Positions 57,000 to 64,000 of a stretch of DNA of 64,000 nt are shown here, one piece after another; within the stretch, counting starts at the first letter, position 1; each line of letters starts with the position of its first letter. The stretch spans positions 1 through 64,000 of the forward strand of contig NZ_JBASCU010000011.1 of assembly GCF_049651805.1 (NCBI RefSeq). Reading direction: 5' to 3'. The translations under genes were made by a program, and so were the position numbers. The notes beneath the pieces were generated by a model that was given only the letters and a program-made list of their open reading frames with translations, was not told the origin of the DNA and searched no databases. The stretch is from Pseudolysinimonas_A sp049651805. GTDB lineage: Bacteria; Actinomycetota; Actinomycetes; Actinomycetales; Microbacteriaceae.

Positions 57000-58337
57000 G
57001 TGTCCTTGGTCCGATCGGCGACTCCGGCGCCCTCGCAGCGCCGCCGTCGTCTCGCGGGCGCCTTCGTCGCAGTTCTGGCAGGCCTCATCGGTCTGCAACT
57101 GCTCGTGCCGCTGGCCGCGCACGCCGACGAAGTCGATACCGACAAGTACCCCTACCGCGTGAGCGGCAACGTTCAGCTCGACAACGTGCCGCTCGACGGC
57201 GTCGAGCTGAACGTCAAAGGCAACGGCATCGACACCGATGTCGAAACCGACGAGAACGGCCAGTGGGCCGTCGGGGTGCCCGAGAGGAACGCCGACTACA
57301 CGGTGACCCTCAACGAGGACACCTTGCCCGAGGGCATCGCCGTCGTCGAGGAGGGCAACGAGACTCCGAACGTCAAGGAGGTCACCGTCGGCCCGGGCGG
57401 CCGGGTGACCGCGAACTACTTCATCGGTGAGGGCACGCGCAACGTCACCGGCATCTTCGACGTCGTGGTCGAGCGGGTGATCAACGGCCTGAGCTTCGGC
57501 CTCATGCTGGCGCTCGCCGCCATCGGCCTGTCGCTCGTGTACGGCACGACCGGTATCTCGAACTTCGCCCACGCCGAGATGGTGACCTTCGGCGCGATCA
57601 CGACCTTCTTCTTCGCCAACATCTCGGGCTGGCCGATCTGGGTCGCCATGCCGATCGCGGTGGTGCTGAGCGCGGCACTCGGCTTGGGTCTGGATGTCGC
57701 GGTCTGGCGTCCGCTGCGGCGCAAGCGGGTGGGACTCGTGCAGCTGATGATCGTGAGCATCGGGTTGTCGCTCGCGCTGCGCTACACCTACCAGTACTTC
57801 ATCGGCGGCGACACCGAACAGCTCCCGGGGGCGACCGCAGCGGGCATCGACCTGTTCGGCTCCGTCTCGATGACCGTCATCGACATGGTGAGCATCGTCA
57901 TCAGCATCGTCGCGCTCCTGGCCTTCGCCGCCTGGCTGCTGTTCACCCGCATCGGCAAGGCGACTCGCGCGATCTCCGACAACCCGTCGCTCGCCGCAGC
58001 TTCGGGCATCGACGTCGACCGGGTCGTGCGCATCGTGTGGGTGCTCGCCGGTGGGCTCGCGGGGCTCGCGGGCGTGCTGTTCGCCTACTACCGGCCGGGG
58101 TTGAAGTGGGACATGGGTGGCGAGGTTTTGCTGCTGCTGTTCGCCGCCGTGACCCTCGGCGGCCTCGGCACCGCCTTCGGAGCCGCTGTCGGGGCGATCG
58201 TCATCGGCCTGGTCGTCGAGGTGTCAACCCTCTGGATCCCCGCGGACCTCCGCTTCGCGGCTCCGCTGCTCGTACTCATCGTCATCCTGCTGTTCCGGCC
58301 CCAGGGAATCCTCGGCCGCCGCGAGAGGATCGGATAA
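57000..58337 (+). CDS. livH: Branched-chain amino-acid type ABC permease LivH with an exported N-terminal domain
   Basis: 445 aa, about 150 longer than normal LivH. Residues 1-42 look like a signal sequence (RRRRLAGAFVAVLAGLIGLQ, then AHADE). Residues about 50-142 form a beta-rich carboxypeptidase-regulatory-like domain (YRVSGNVQLDNVPLDGVELN; DENGQWAVGVPE). From about 155 onward is a standard LivH permease (NGLSFGLMLALAAIGLSLVYGTTGISNFAHAE) with the conserved LGGLGTAFGA loop. The GTG at 57000 follows GGAGG. It heads livHMGF. The extra domain should face outside and might contact the binding lipoprotein. Confidence 0.9.
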   Translation: MSLVRSATPAPSQRRRRLAGAFVAVLAGLIGLQLLVPLAAHADEVDTDKYPYRVSGNVQLDNVPLDGVELNVKGNGIDTDVETDENGQWAVGVPERNADYTVTLNEDTLPEGIAVVEEGNETPNVKEVTVGPGGRVTANYFIGEGTRNVTGIFDVVVERVINGLSFGLMLALAAIGLSLVYGTTGISNFAHAEMVTFGAITTFFFANISGWPIWVAMPIAVVLSAALGLGLDVAVWRPLRRKRVGLVQLMIVSIGLSLALRYTYQYFIGGDTEQLPGATAAGIDLFGSVSMTVIDMVSIVISIVALLAFAAWLLFTRIGKATRAISDNPSLAAASGIDVDRVVRIVWVLAGGLAGLAGVLFAYYRPGLKWDMGGEVLLLLFAAVTLGGLGTAFGAAVGAIVIGLVVEVSTLWIPADLRFAAPLLVLIVILLFRPQGILGRRERIG

Positions 58338-58341
58338 CCCC

Positions 58342-59322
58342 ATGGACTGGCTTCAGATCCTCGAAAACAGTGCGTCGTCGATCATCTCGCCGGCGACGAT
58401 CGCTTACGCCCTGGCCGCGCTCGGCCTGGCCGTGCACTTCGGCTACGCCGGACTGCTCAACATGGGTATCGCCGGCTTCATGGCCCTCGGCGCATACGGC
58501 TACGCGATCACCATCCTCACCTTCGGGCTGCCGTGGTACGTCGGTGTGTTGGTCGGCATCGTCGCGTCGCTGATCTTCGCGCTCATCCTCGGCATCCCGA
58601 CGCTGCGGTTGCGAGGCGACTACCTCGCGATCGTGACCATCGCGGCCGCCGAGGTGTTGCGCCTGCTGTTCCTCACCTCGGCGTTCGACGACGTCACCGG
58701 TTCGGCCGACGGCCTGAGCGGCTATCACACCGAGTTCCGCGCCAACAACCCGATCCCGCAGGGCACCTACGGGTTCGGGCCGTGGGAGTACACCGAGATC
58801 GGCTGGTGGGTGCGCATCCTGGGCTTCATCGCCCTCGCGCTGGCCGCCCTCGTCGTCTACCGACTGGTGAACAGCCCGTGGGGCCGGGTGCTGAAGGGCA
58901 TCCGCGAAGACGAGGATGCCGTGCGCTCGCTGGGCAAGAACGTGTTCGGCTACAAGCTGCAGGCCCTCATGCTCGGCGGTGGGATCGCGGCCCTGGGCGG
59001 CATCATCTACGCGATGGACCGCAACGTGAACTCGGGGGTCTACGTGACCTCGCTGACGTTCTTCGTCTACACGGCGCTGTTGCTCGGAGGCGCGGCGACG
59101 GTGTTCGGCCCGCTGCTCGGTTCGGTCATCTTCTGGGTGATCCAGACCTTCCTCGGCAACCTGCTGCCCGCGCTGGTCGCGGCCGACATCCTGCCGTTCA
59201 TGTCGACGATCCAGGCGGCGACGGTGCGCTTCATCCTCACCGGCATCGCCCTCATGTTGATCGTCATATTCAGGCCGCAAGGCATCCTCGGCAACAAGAA
59301 GGAGCTGACCTTTGTCAAGTGA
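58342..59322 (+). CDS. livM: Branched-chain amino-acid type ABC permease LivM
   Basis: 326 aa with about nine to ten helices. The family segments GYAGLLNMGIAGFMALGAY, RLRGDYLAIVTIAAAEVLRL and the EAA-like loop RVLKGIREDEDAVRSLGKNV are present. It pairs with LivH. The ATG is 4 bp after the livH stop, and its end overlaps the livG start by 11 nt. Confidence 0.93.
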   Translation: MDWLQILENSASSIISPATIAYALAALGLAVHFGYAGLLNMGIAGFMALGAYGYAITILTFGLPWYVGVLVGIVASLIFALILGIPTLRLRGDYLAIVTIAAAEVLRLLFLTSAFDDVTGSADGLSGYHTEFRANNPIPQGTYGFGPWEYTEIGWWVRILGFIALALAALVVYRLVNSPWGRVLKGIREDEDAVRSLGKNVFGYKLQALMLGGGIAALGGIIYAMDRNVNSGVYVTSLTFFVYTALLLGGAATVFGPLLGSVIFWVIQTFLGNLLPALVAADILPFMSTIQAATVRFILTGIALMLIVIFRPQGILGNKKELTFVK

Positions 59323-60295
59323 CTCCTCGCTCCACGCGCCGACCGCGCGTGCCAAGTCGACGGGATTGCACGTCGGCGACGCCGTTCCGGGCGTCGCGAA
59401 GACCGATCCGATCCTGGTGGCCGACGGCGTGCGTCGCACCTTCGGCGGTCTGACCGCGGTCGATGTCGAGCACCTCGAGATCCCGCGCAACGCGATCACG
59501 GCTCTGATCGGCCCGAACGGCGCCGGCAAGACGACGCTTTTCAACCTTCTGACCGGCTTCGACAAGCCCGACCAGGGCACCTGGACGTTCCAGGGCAACG
59601 GCATCTCGGGGGTACCCGCCTACAAGGTGTCCCGCCTCGGTCAGGTACGTACCTTCCAGTTGACGAAGGCGCTCGGCCTGCTCACGGTGCTCGACAACAT
59701 GAAGCTCGGCGCCAAGGGTCAGCGCGGCGAGGGCTTCTTCTCGGCTCTCATCCCCGCTCTCTGGCGGCCGCAAGACAGCGAGATCGAAGAGCGCGCCATG
59801 GGGTTGCTCGAGAAGTTCAAGCTCGACACCAAGAAAGACGACTACGCCGCGAGCCTCTCCGGGGGCCAGCGGAAGCTGCTCGAGATGGCTCGCGCGCTCA
59901 TGAGCGAGCCGTCGCTCGTCATGCTCGACGAGCCGATGGCCGGCGTGAACCCGGCGCTCACGCAGTCGCTGCTCGAGCACATCCTCGATCTGAAGGATCA
60001 GGGGATGACGGTGCTATTCGTCGAACACGACATGCACGTGGTGCGGCACATCGCCGACTGGGTGGTCGTGATGGCCGAGGGCAAGATCGTCGCTGAAGGC
60101 GATCCGACGAGCGTCATGAAGAACCCGGCTGTCGTCGACGCCTACCTGGGCGCGCATCAGGAACTCGACCTGGGCGTCGTCACCGGGCGGTTCTCGCCCG
60201 AGGAGGCGGATCCGACCACGGATGCGAAGGCCTCCGTCAAGGCGGACGCCGATGCGATCGCCGCCGCCGGAGCCCGAGAAGAGGACGCGAAATGA
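59312..60295 (+). CDS. livG: ABC ATPase LivG
   Basis: 327 aa. Walker A GPNGAGKTTL, signature LSGGQRKLLEMARAL, Walker B LVMLDEPMAGVNP and the H-loop LFVEHDMHVV. N-terminal (about 30 residues) and C-terminal (about 45 residues, Ala/Asp-rich) extensions are longer than usual. The TTG start at 59312 follows AAGGAG with 7-nt spacing. It overlaps livF by 4 nt (ATGA). Confidence 0.93.
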   Translation: MSSDSSLHAPTARAKSTGLHVGDAVPGVAKTDPILVADGVRRTFGGLTAVDVEHLEIPRNAITALIGPNGAGKTTLFNLLTGFDKPDQGTWTFQGNGISGVPAYKVSRLGQVRTFQLTKALGLLTVLDNMKLGAKGQRGEGFFSALIPALWRPQDSEIEERAMGLLEKFKLDTKKDDYAASLSGGQRKLLEMARALMSEPSLVMLDEPMAGVNPALTQSLLEHILDLKDQGMTVLFVEHDMHVVRHIADWVVVMAEGKIVAEGDPTSVMKNPAVVDAYLGAHQELDLGVVTGRFSPEEADPTTDAKASVKADADAIAAAGAREEDAK

Positions 60296-61029
60296 CCGTG
60301 ACCACGACCACCGCGACCGTCGTCGAGGTTACCGACGTCGTCGCCGGGTACCTGCCCGGCGTCAACATCCTCAACGGCTGCTCGCTCGTCGCCAAGCAGG
60401 GCGAGCTGATCGGCATCATCGGCCCGAACGGCGCCGGCAAGTCGACGCTGCTGCGTGCGATCTTCGGTCAGGTCAACGTCCGCAGCGGAACGGTGACGCT
60501 TGAAGGCGAAGACATCACCGGGCTCAAGGCGAACAAGCTGGTGTCGCGCGGAGTCGGCTTCGTGCCGCAGACGAACAACGTCTTCCCGAGCCTCACGATC
60601 GAAGAGAACCTGCAGATGGGGCTGTACCAGCGGCCGAAGGTCTACGCGGAGCGGCTGGAGTTCGTGACCGGCATCTTCGGCGAACTCGGCAAGCGGCTCA
60701 AGCAGCGCGCCGGCTCCCTATCCGGCGGCGAGCGCCAGATGGTCGCGATGTCAAGGGCTCTGATGATGGACCCGAAGGTCATGCTGCTCGACGAGCCGTC
60801 GGCGGGTCTGTCGCCCGTGCGGCAGGACGAGGCCTTCATCCGCGTCTCGGAGATCAACCAGGCCGGTGTGACGACCATCATGGTCGAGCAGAACGCCCGC
60901 CGCTGCCTGCAGATCTGCGACCGCGGTTACGTGCTCGACCAGGGCCGCGACGCCTACACGGGCACCGGCCGCGAACTGCTCAGCGACCCGAAGGTCACCG
61001 AGCTTTACCTCGGCACGCTCGGCGCGTAG
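60292..61029 (+). CDS. livF: ABC ATPase LivF
   Basis: 245 aa. Walker A GPNGAGKSTL, signature LSGGERQMVAMSRAL, Walker B VMLLDEPSAGLSP and H-loop-like position MVEQNARRCL (Gln instead of His, as usual for LivF). It forms the ATPase pair with LivG. The stop codon lies in the palindrome 61026-61041, and a strong terminator follows. Confidence 0.94.
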   Translation: MTVTTTTATVVEVTDVVAGYLPGVNILNGCSLVAKQGELIGIIGPNGAGKSTLLRAIFGQVNVRSGTVTLEGEDITGLKANKLVSRGVGFVPQTNNVFPSLTIEENLQMGLYQRPKVYAERLEFVTGIFGELGKRLKQRAGSLSGGERQMVAMSRALMMDPKVMLLDEPSAGLSPVRQDEAFIRVSEINQAGVTTIMVEQNARRCLQICDRGYVLDQGRDAYTGTGRELLSDPKVTELYLGTLGA

Positions 61030-61041
61030 AGCGCGCTCTAC
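61026..61041. repeat. 16-bp perfect palindrome at the livF stop
   Basis: GTAGAGCGCGCTCTAC includes the TAG stop codon. It lies just before the terminator hairpin and may extend it or be a protein site. Confidence 0.5.
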
Positions 61042-61053
61042 GACCACAACGAG

Positions 61054-61085
61054 GAAGCCCCCCGGCCCGAAGGCCGAGGGGCTTC
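61054..61085. terminator. Bidirectional terminator between livF and livK
   Basis: GAAGCCCC and GGGGCTTC flank an inner CGGCC/GGCCG stem, followed by TTCTAG. It serves the convergent livF and livK genes. Confidence 0.85.
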
Positions 61086-61103
61086 TTCTAGTGCTCTACG
61101 GGC

Positions 61104-62384
61104 TTAGAGGGCGCCGTAGTTGTTGTCTTCACCGTAGACGTAGATGCCGATGGACGCCTCGGTCGGGTCGCCCACCTCGTCGAAGGTGATCGGGCCCGAG
61201 ATGCCGTCGTAGTCGGCGACTCCACCGCTCAGGATGATGTCGGCGCACTCGGCGTAGGTCGAGCACTTCTCGCCGTCACCCGAACCGCCAGAGACTTCCT
61301 GGAGCTTCGCGGCAACCTCGACACCGTCGGTCGACCCGCCCGCGGCCAGCGAGGCCAGGGCGAGAAGGATGACGGCGTCGAACGACTCGGCCGCGTAGGA
61401 GTACTCGGTCAGCGCCTCGCCACCGTCGGCAGCGACCCACTCGTCGAGGGCCGCGGTGAACTCACCGAGGTCGCCGATCGAGAGGCCCGGCAGCGTTCCC
61501 TTGGCGCCCGTGAGGGAGCCGGCCGGGAAGTCTTCGCCGAAGTTCGACAGGTTGCCGTCGACGAAGTACAGCGTCGCCGGGTCGACCTGGCCGAACAGGC
61601 CCGGAAGGATGGTGCTGATCTCGGCGAACGTGATCAGCGCGATGGCGTCGGGGTCAGCCGCCAGCACCTCGCTGATCTGCGTGTCGAACGAGGTGTCACC
61701 CGTGTTGTACGTCGGGGCCGCGACGACCTCGCCACCGGCGGCCTCGAAGGCCTCGGTGACGTACTTCGCGAGTCCGGTGCCGTACGAGTCGTTCAGCACG
61801 ATCATGCCGAGCGTCTGGTGGCCGTCTTCGGCGATCAGGTTGCCGAGCACCTCACCCTGCAGCACGTCCGACGGGGCCGTACGGAAGTACAGGCCGTTGT
61901 CGTCGTACGTGGTGAAGGCATCGGAGGTGTTGGCCGGCGAGAACTGGATGACGCCTTCGCCGACGACCTGGTCGATGAACTGCAGCGACGTGCCCGACGA
62001 CGCGGCGCCGATGATGGCGGTCGGGTCGAAGCCCAGAATGCGCGGAGCCTCGGTCTCGTACGCCTTGTTGTCGGTGTTACCCGAGTCGCCGTACTCGACC
62101 TCGACGGTCAGGCCCGTCGACTCGGCGTAGGCGTTGACCTCGCTGGCGGCGTAGCCGACACCGGCCTCTTCGGGCGGGCCGAGGAACGCGAGGTTACCCG
62201 TCTGCGGCAGCAGGGTGCCGAGGGTCATCGTGTAGTCGGCGATCGCTTCGGGCTCAGCCTCGGGCGTTGCGGTCGGGGCACAACCCGCGAGCACGAGGGC
62301 GCCGGTCGCGAGAATCGCGATACCGCCCAACTTGCTCTTGAGGCCGCGCGACCGGAAGGCGGACGCCTTGGTCGTGATACTCAT
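61104..62384 (-). CDS. livK: Branched-chain amino-acid type ABC binding lipoprotein
   Basis: 426 aa. The lipoprotein signal ends LVLAGC. The mature protein has the type I periplasmic-binding fold of LivK (MTLGTLLPQTGNLAFLGPPE; IGAASSGTSLQFIDQV; VLNDSYGTGLAKYV). A Cys pair near the C-terminus (EKCSTYAECADI) is also present in the second binding protein. The ATG at 62382-62384 follows AAGGAG; a longer in-frame reading to 62414 would include the ribosome site. It is convergent with livHMGF and is probably its receptor. A GlnR-type box at 62483-62498 suggests nitrogen control. Confidence 0.9.
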   Translation of the reverse strand: MSITTKASAFRSRGLKSKLGGIAILATGALVLAGCAPTATPEAEPEAIADYTMTLGTLLPQTGNLAFLGPPEEAGVGYAASEVNAYAESTGLTVEVEYGDSGNTDNKAYETEAPRILGFDPTAIIGAASSGTSLQFIDQVVGEGVIQFSPANTSDAFTTYDDNGLYFRTAPSDVLQGEVLGNLIAEDGHQTLGMIVLNDSYGTGLAKYVTEAFEAAGGEVVAAPTYNTGDTSFDTQISEVLAADPDAIALITFAEISTILPGLFGQVDPATLYFVDGNLSNFGEDFPAGSLTGAKGTLPGLSIGDLGEFTAALDEWVAADGGEALTEYSYAAESFDAVILLALASLAAGGSTDGVEVAAKLQEVSGGSGDGEKCSTYAECADIILSGGVADYDGISGPITFDEVGDPTEASIGIYVYGEDNNYGAL

Positions 62385-62415
62385 GTCACTCCTTGAGTGT
62401 TCTAAACAGGACAAG

Positions 62416-62434
62416 GACCGGACAGCGTCCGGTC
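62416..62434 (-). promoter_or_regulatory. Leader hairpin upstream of livK
   Basis: GACCGGAC-N3-GTCCGGTC is a perfect 8-bp stem between a possible -10 box (TACGGT, minus strand, 62445-62450) and the livK start. It may stabilise the mRNA or regulate it. Confidence 0.5.
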
Positions 62435-62482
62435 AGTTGTTGCCACCGTAGTCCGGTAAAGGCTCTACAGCGCTTCCGGACG

Positions 62483-62498
62483 GTTACAGGCATGTAAC
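62483..62498. promoter_or_regulatory. GlnR-type box upstream of livK
   Basis: GTTAC-AGGCAT-GTAAC matches the GlnR pattern of two GTnAC-type halves with 6-bp spacing and is also a GTTACA-N4-TGTAAC palindrome. It lies about 35 bp upstream of the putative -10 box, an activator position. Confidence 0.55.
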
Positions 62499-62542
62499 AG
62501 TGCGGAATCGTTACTTCGAGACTTCGGCTACTGTCGAAGTGC

Positions 62543-63802
62543 TCAGCCGACTGCCGTGGCCGTTCGCGCGTACTTGTTCTCGGCGTTGTAGGCGACGACA
62601 ACGTACGTTCCGCGCTCCGGATCACCGTTCCCGTCGAGGTTCACCGAGCCGCTCACGCCGTCGTAGTCCACGTCGGGCTGCGACCGCAGCACGTCGATGC
62701 ACTCCCCGTAGCTCGTGCACTTGATGCCGCCCACGGATGCCGCCGCGAGCATCCGTGCGATCGAGGCACCGCCGTCGTCGCCCGCGAGTTCGGCGGCGAG
62801 CGCGGCGAGCACCGTCGCGTCGTACGCCTCGGCTGCATAGCGGAAGTCGATCACGCCAGGATCTTCTTGCTTGATCTTCGCCTGGAACGCCGCATCTGTC
62901 TCGGCTCCCTCAATGAGTCCGTTGACCCCATTGAGCAAGCCGGCAGGCAGCGCCTGCGAGTAATCGGCGAGGTTCTGACTCGTGAGCCAGAGCTTCGAAC
63001 CCCCGAACCCGGCGGCGGAGAGTTGCGTGATGAGGGCCTTCGTCTGATCGCCGTTGTCGGGAGTGGCGAGCACGACGGCACCCGGCGCCGCCTCCTTCAC
63101 CGTGGCGACCGCCTCGGCGAGATCCTCGGCGGAGGCGTCGGCGGCCACCTCGACGGCCTCGAGTTCGATGTCGATGCCCTCCAGGGCAGCGGCGAGCGCC
63201 GCCGAGAGCGACGACCCGAGGTCGTCGTCGCGGAAGACGACGGCGGCCGACTCGACGTCGCGGTCGGCGAACAGGTCGGCGAGCACGATCGCCTGATGCG
63301 GGTACGACGCGATCGTGCGGAAGAAGATGCCGTCATCGTCGAGCGCAGTCAGCTGGGGGTACGTCGCCGCTGGGGAGATGAGCGGGATGTCGGCGTCCGC
63401 GGCGAGACCGAGAAGCCGTTGCGACAGCACCGACGACGACGGGCCGACGACGACATCCACTCCCTGCCCGACGAGGTCGGCGAACGACTCTTCGACCTTC
63501 TGCGTCGTCGCGTCACCGGAGTCCCGGCTGACGACGACAACGGGAGTGCCGTTCACCCCACCCGCGGCGTTGATCTCCCGAACCGCGGCCTTGACCCCGG
63601 CGACCTGCGCCGGTCCGATGAAGGTGACTCCGCCGCTCGAGGGGAACAGGGTGCCGATCTTCAACTCCCCATCACCCGTCGGGGTCGGCGTCGGGGTGGG
63701 GGTCGGCGTCGGAGTGGGTGTTGCGGCTCCACAGCCGGCGAGCGCGACCAGCGCGGCGGCGGCGAGCGCCGTCGCGACGACTCGAGCAGAGGTGCGCGGC
63801 AT
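62543..63802 (-). CDS. Second branched-chain amino-acid type ABC binding lipoprotein with a Thr-Pro linker
   Basis: 419 aa. The signal ends LVALAGC, followed by a linker of eight Thr-Pro dipeptides and then a LivK-type fold (LKIGTLFPSSGGVTFIGPA; VVVGPSSSVLSQRLL; YAAEAYDATVLAAL). The C-terminal Cys pair IKCTSYGECIDV matches the one in the neighbouring livK. ATG at 63800-63802 with AAGGAG upstream, and a TAGGGT box at 63830-63835 (minus) as a possible -10. The two proteins may give the single LivHMGF transporter two substrate ranges. Confidence 0.9.
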   Translation of the reverse strand: MPRTSARVVATALAAAALVALAGCGAATPTPTPTPTPTPTPTGDGELKIGTLFPSSGGVTFIGPAQVAGVKAAVREINAAGGVNGTPVVVVSRDSGDATTQKVEESFADLVGQGVDVVVGPSSSVLSQRLLGLAADADIPLISPAATYPQLTALDDDGIFFRTIASYPHQAIVLADLFADRDVESAAVVFRDDDLGSSLSAALAAALEGIDIELEAVEVAADASAEDLAEAVATVKEAAPGAVVLATPDNGDQTKALITQLSAAGFGGSKLWLTSQNLADYSQALPAGLLNGVNGLIEGAETDAAFQAKIKQEDPGVIDFRYAAEAYDATVLAALAAELAGDDGGASIARMLAAASVGGIKCTSYGECIDVLRSQPDVDYDGVSGSVNLDGNGDPERGTYVVVAYNAENKYARTATAVG

Positions 63803-63875
63803 CCGGACTCCTTCTTCAGCGACTCCGCCACCCTACCGACCGCGCCAACGTGGTCGACGCAGGCGCGACGCCGAG

Positions 63876-64000
63876 TCAAAAGCGGGCGTCGAACTCGTCG
63901 CAGGTCAAGTTCGGCGGCACCCAGGTGAACCAGGCGTCGGGGCACTCCTTCGCGACATTTCGAAGACCGTCTTCGCTGAAGGCCCGGATGATCTCGGCCG
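63876..64000 (-). CDS. C-terminal fragment of an unidentified protein (runs off the window)
   Basis: The last 41 codons of a gene on the minus strand, ending with TGA at 63876-63878. The peptide includes AEIIRAFSEDGLRN and TWVPPNLTCDEFDARF, with two cysteines. Not recognised. It ends 73 bp before the start of the second binding-protein gene. Confidence 0.5.
   Translation of the reverse strand, partial: AEIIRAFSEDGLRNVAKECPDAWFTWVPPNLTCDEFDARF

Noticed and set aside
63679..63726. GGGGTCGGCGTCGG-type short repeat as a possible microsatellite or CRISPR-like array
   Set aside because: It is in-frame coding sequence for the Thr-Pro linker of the second binding lipoprotein.

Overview
The window is high-G+C, densely packed DNA with many 1-4 nt gene overlaps (ATGA, GTGA, TTGA). 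The gene content (SufS/SufU, GuaB3, perM-purN-purH order, DUF3817-GuaA, HspR/HrcA-type heat-shock operators) points to an actinobacterium, most likely order Micrococcales. Frequent GGATGCC-type codon runs fit Microbacteriaceae; that family assignment is inference. The window looks chromosomal. No rRNA, tRNA, CRISPR array or complete insertion sequence was seen.

Layout. 1-5.9 kb (minus strand): an amino-sugar uptake operon, with ROK repressor, ABC binding lipoprotein, two permeases, GH3 hexosaminidase and the start of a ROK-type kinase. 6.1-8.9 kb (plus): a flavin electron-transfer cassette of FMN-binding lipoprotein, ApbE flavin transferase and an RnfD/NqrB-like membrane protein fused to a ferredoxin-reductase domain. 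9.0-11.5 kb: Hsp20 under tandem CIRCE and HAIR operators, then sufS-sufU. 11.5-13.7 kb: icd, and a divergent GNAT/alkyltransferase-like pair. 13.7-17.4 kb: a heterodimeric ABC exporter with one degenerate ATP site. 17.4-18.1 kb: a toxin-antitoxin pair. 18.1-21.5 kb: purH-purN-perM. 21.7-23.2 kb: an exported alpha/beta hydrolase. 23.2-29.0 kb: a glycerol/dihydroxyacetone operon (glpF-dhaK-dhaL-dhaM/HPr/EI fusion) with a divergent IclR regulator. 29.0-29.7 kb: a second TA pair. 29.8-31.8 kb: sucCD.

31.9-43.5 kb: a DUF2236 protein, aldo/keto reductase, an SPFH protein paired with a NAD-kinase-like protein, RNase HI, an MFS carrier, PcrA helicase, a glycerophosphodiesterase and small membrane proteins. 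43.5-46.5 kb: a scarred accessory patch with tandem REP-like hairpins, a 5'-deleted hipA, a Fic protein, a remnant of a surface-protein domain and a vapBC pair. 46.5-56.8 kb: guaA, DUF3817, SURF1, a KhtTU-like K+/H+ antiporter, glpD, guaB3, an AbiEi/nuclease-like gene bracketed by inverted repeat copies, and guaB. 57.0-63.8 kb: a branched-chain amino-acid type ABC system (livHMGF) with two convergent binding lipoproteins; its LivH carries an unusual exported N-terminal domain. A partial gene closes the window.

Regulation. Many genes appear to be leaderless: a TAnnnT -10 box (often TAGGCT or TAGACT) sits 5-9 nt before the start codon. One imperfect palindrome, TATCTCGATRTCAAGATA-like, lies upstream of both icd and sucCD and suggests a shared TCA-cycle regulator. 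A GTTAC-N6-GTAAC site upstream of livK matches a GlnR box. A three-copy ~50-bp intergenic hairpin element is shared by the suf/icd junction and the guaB3-guaB region.
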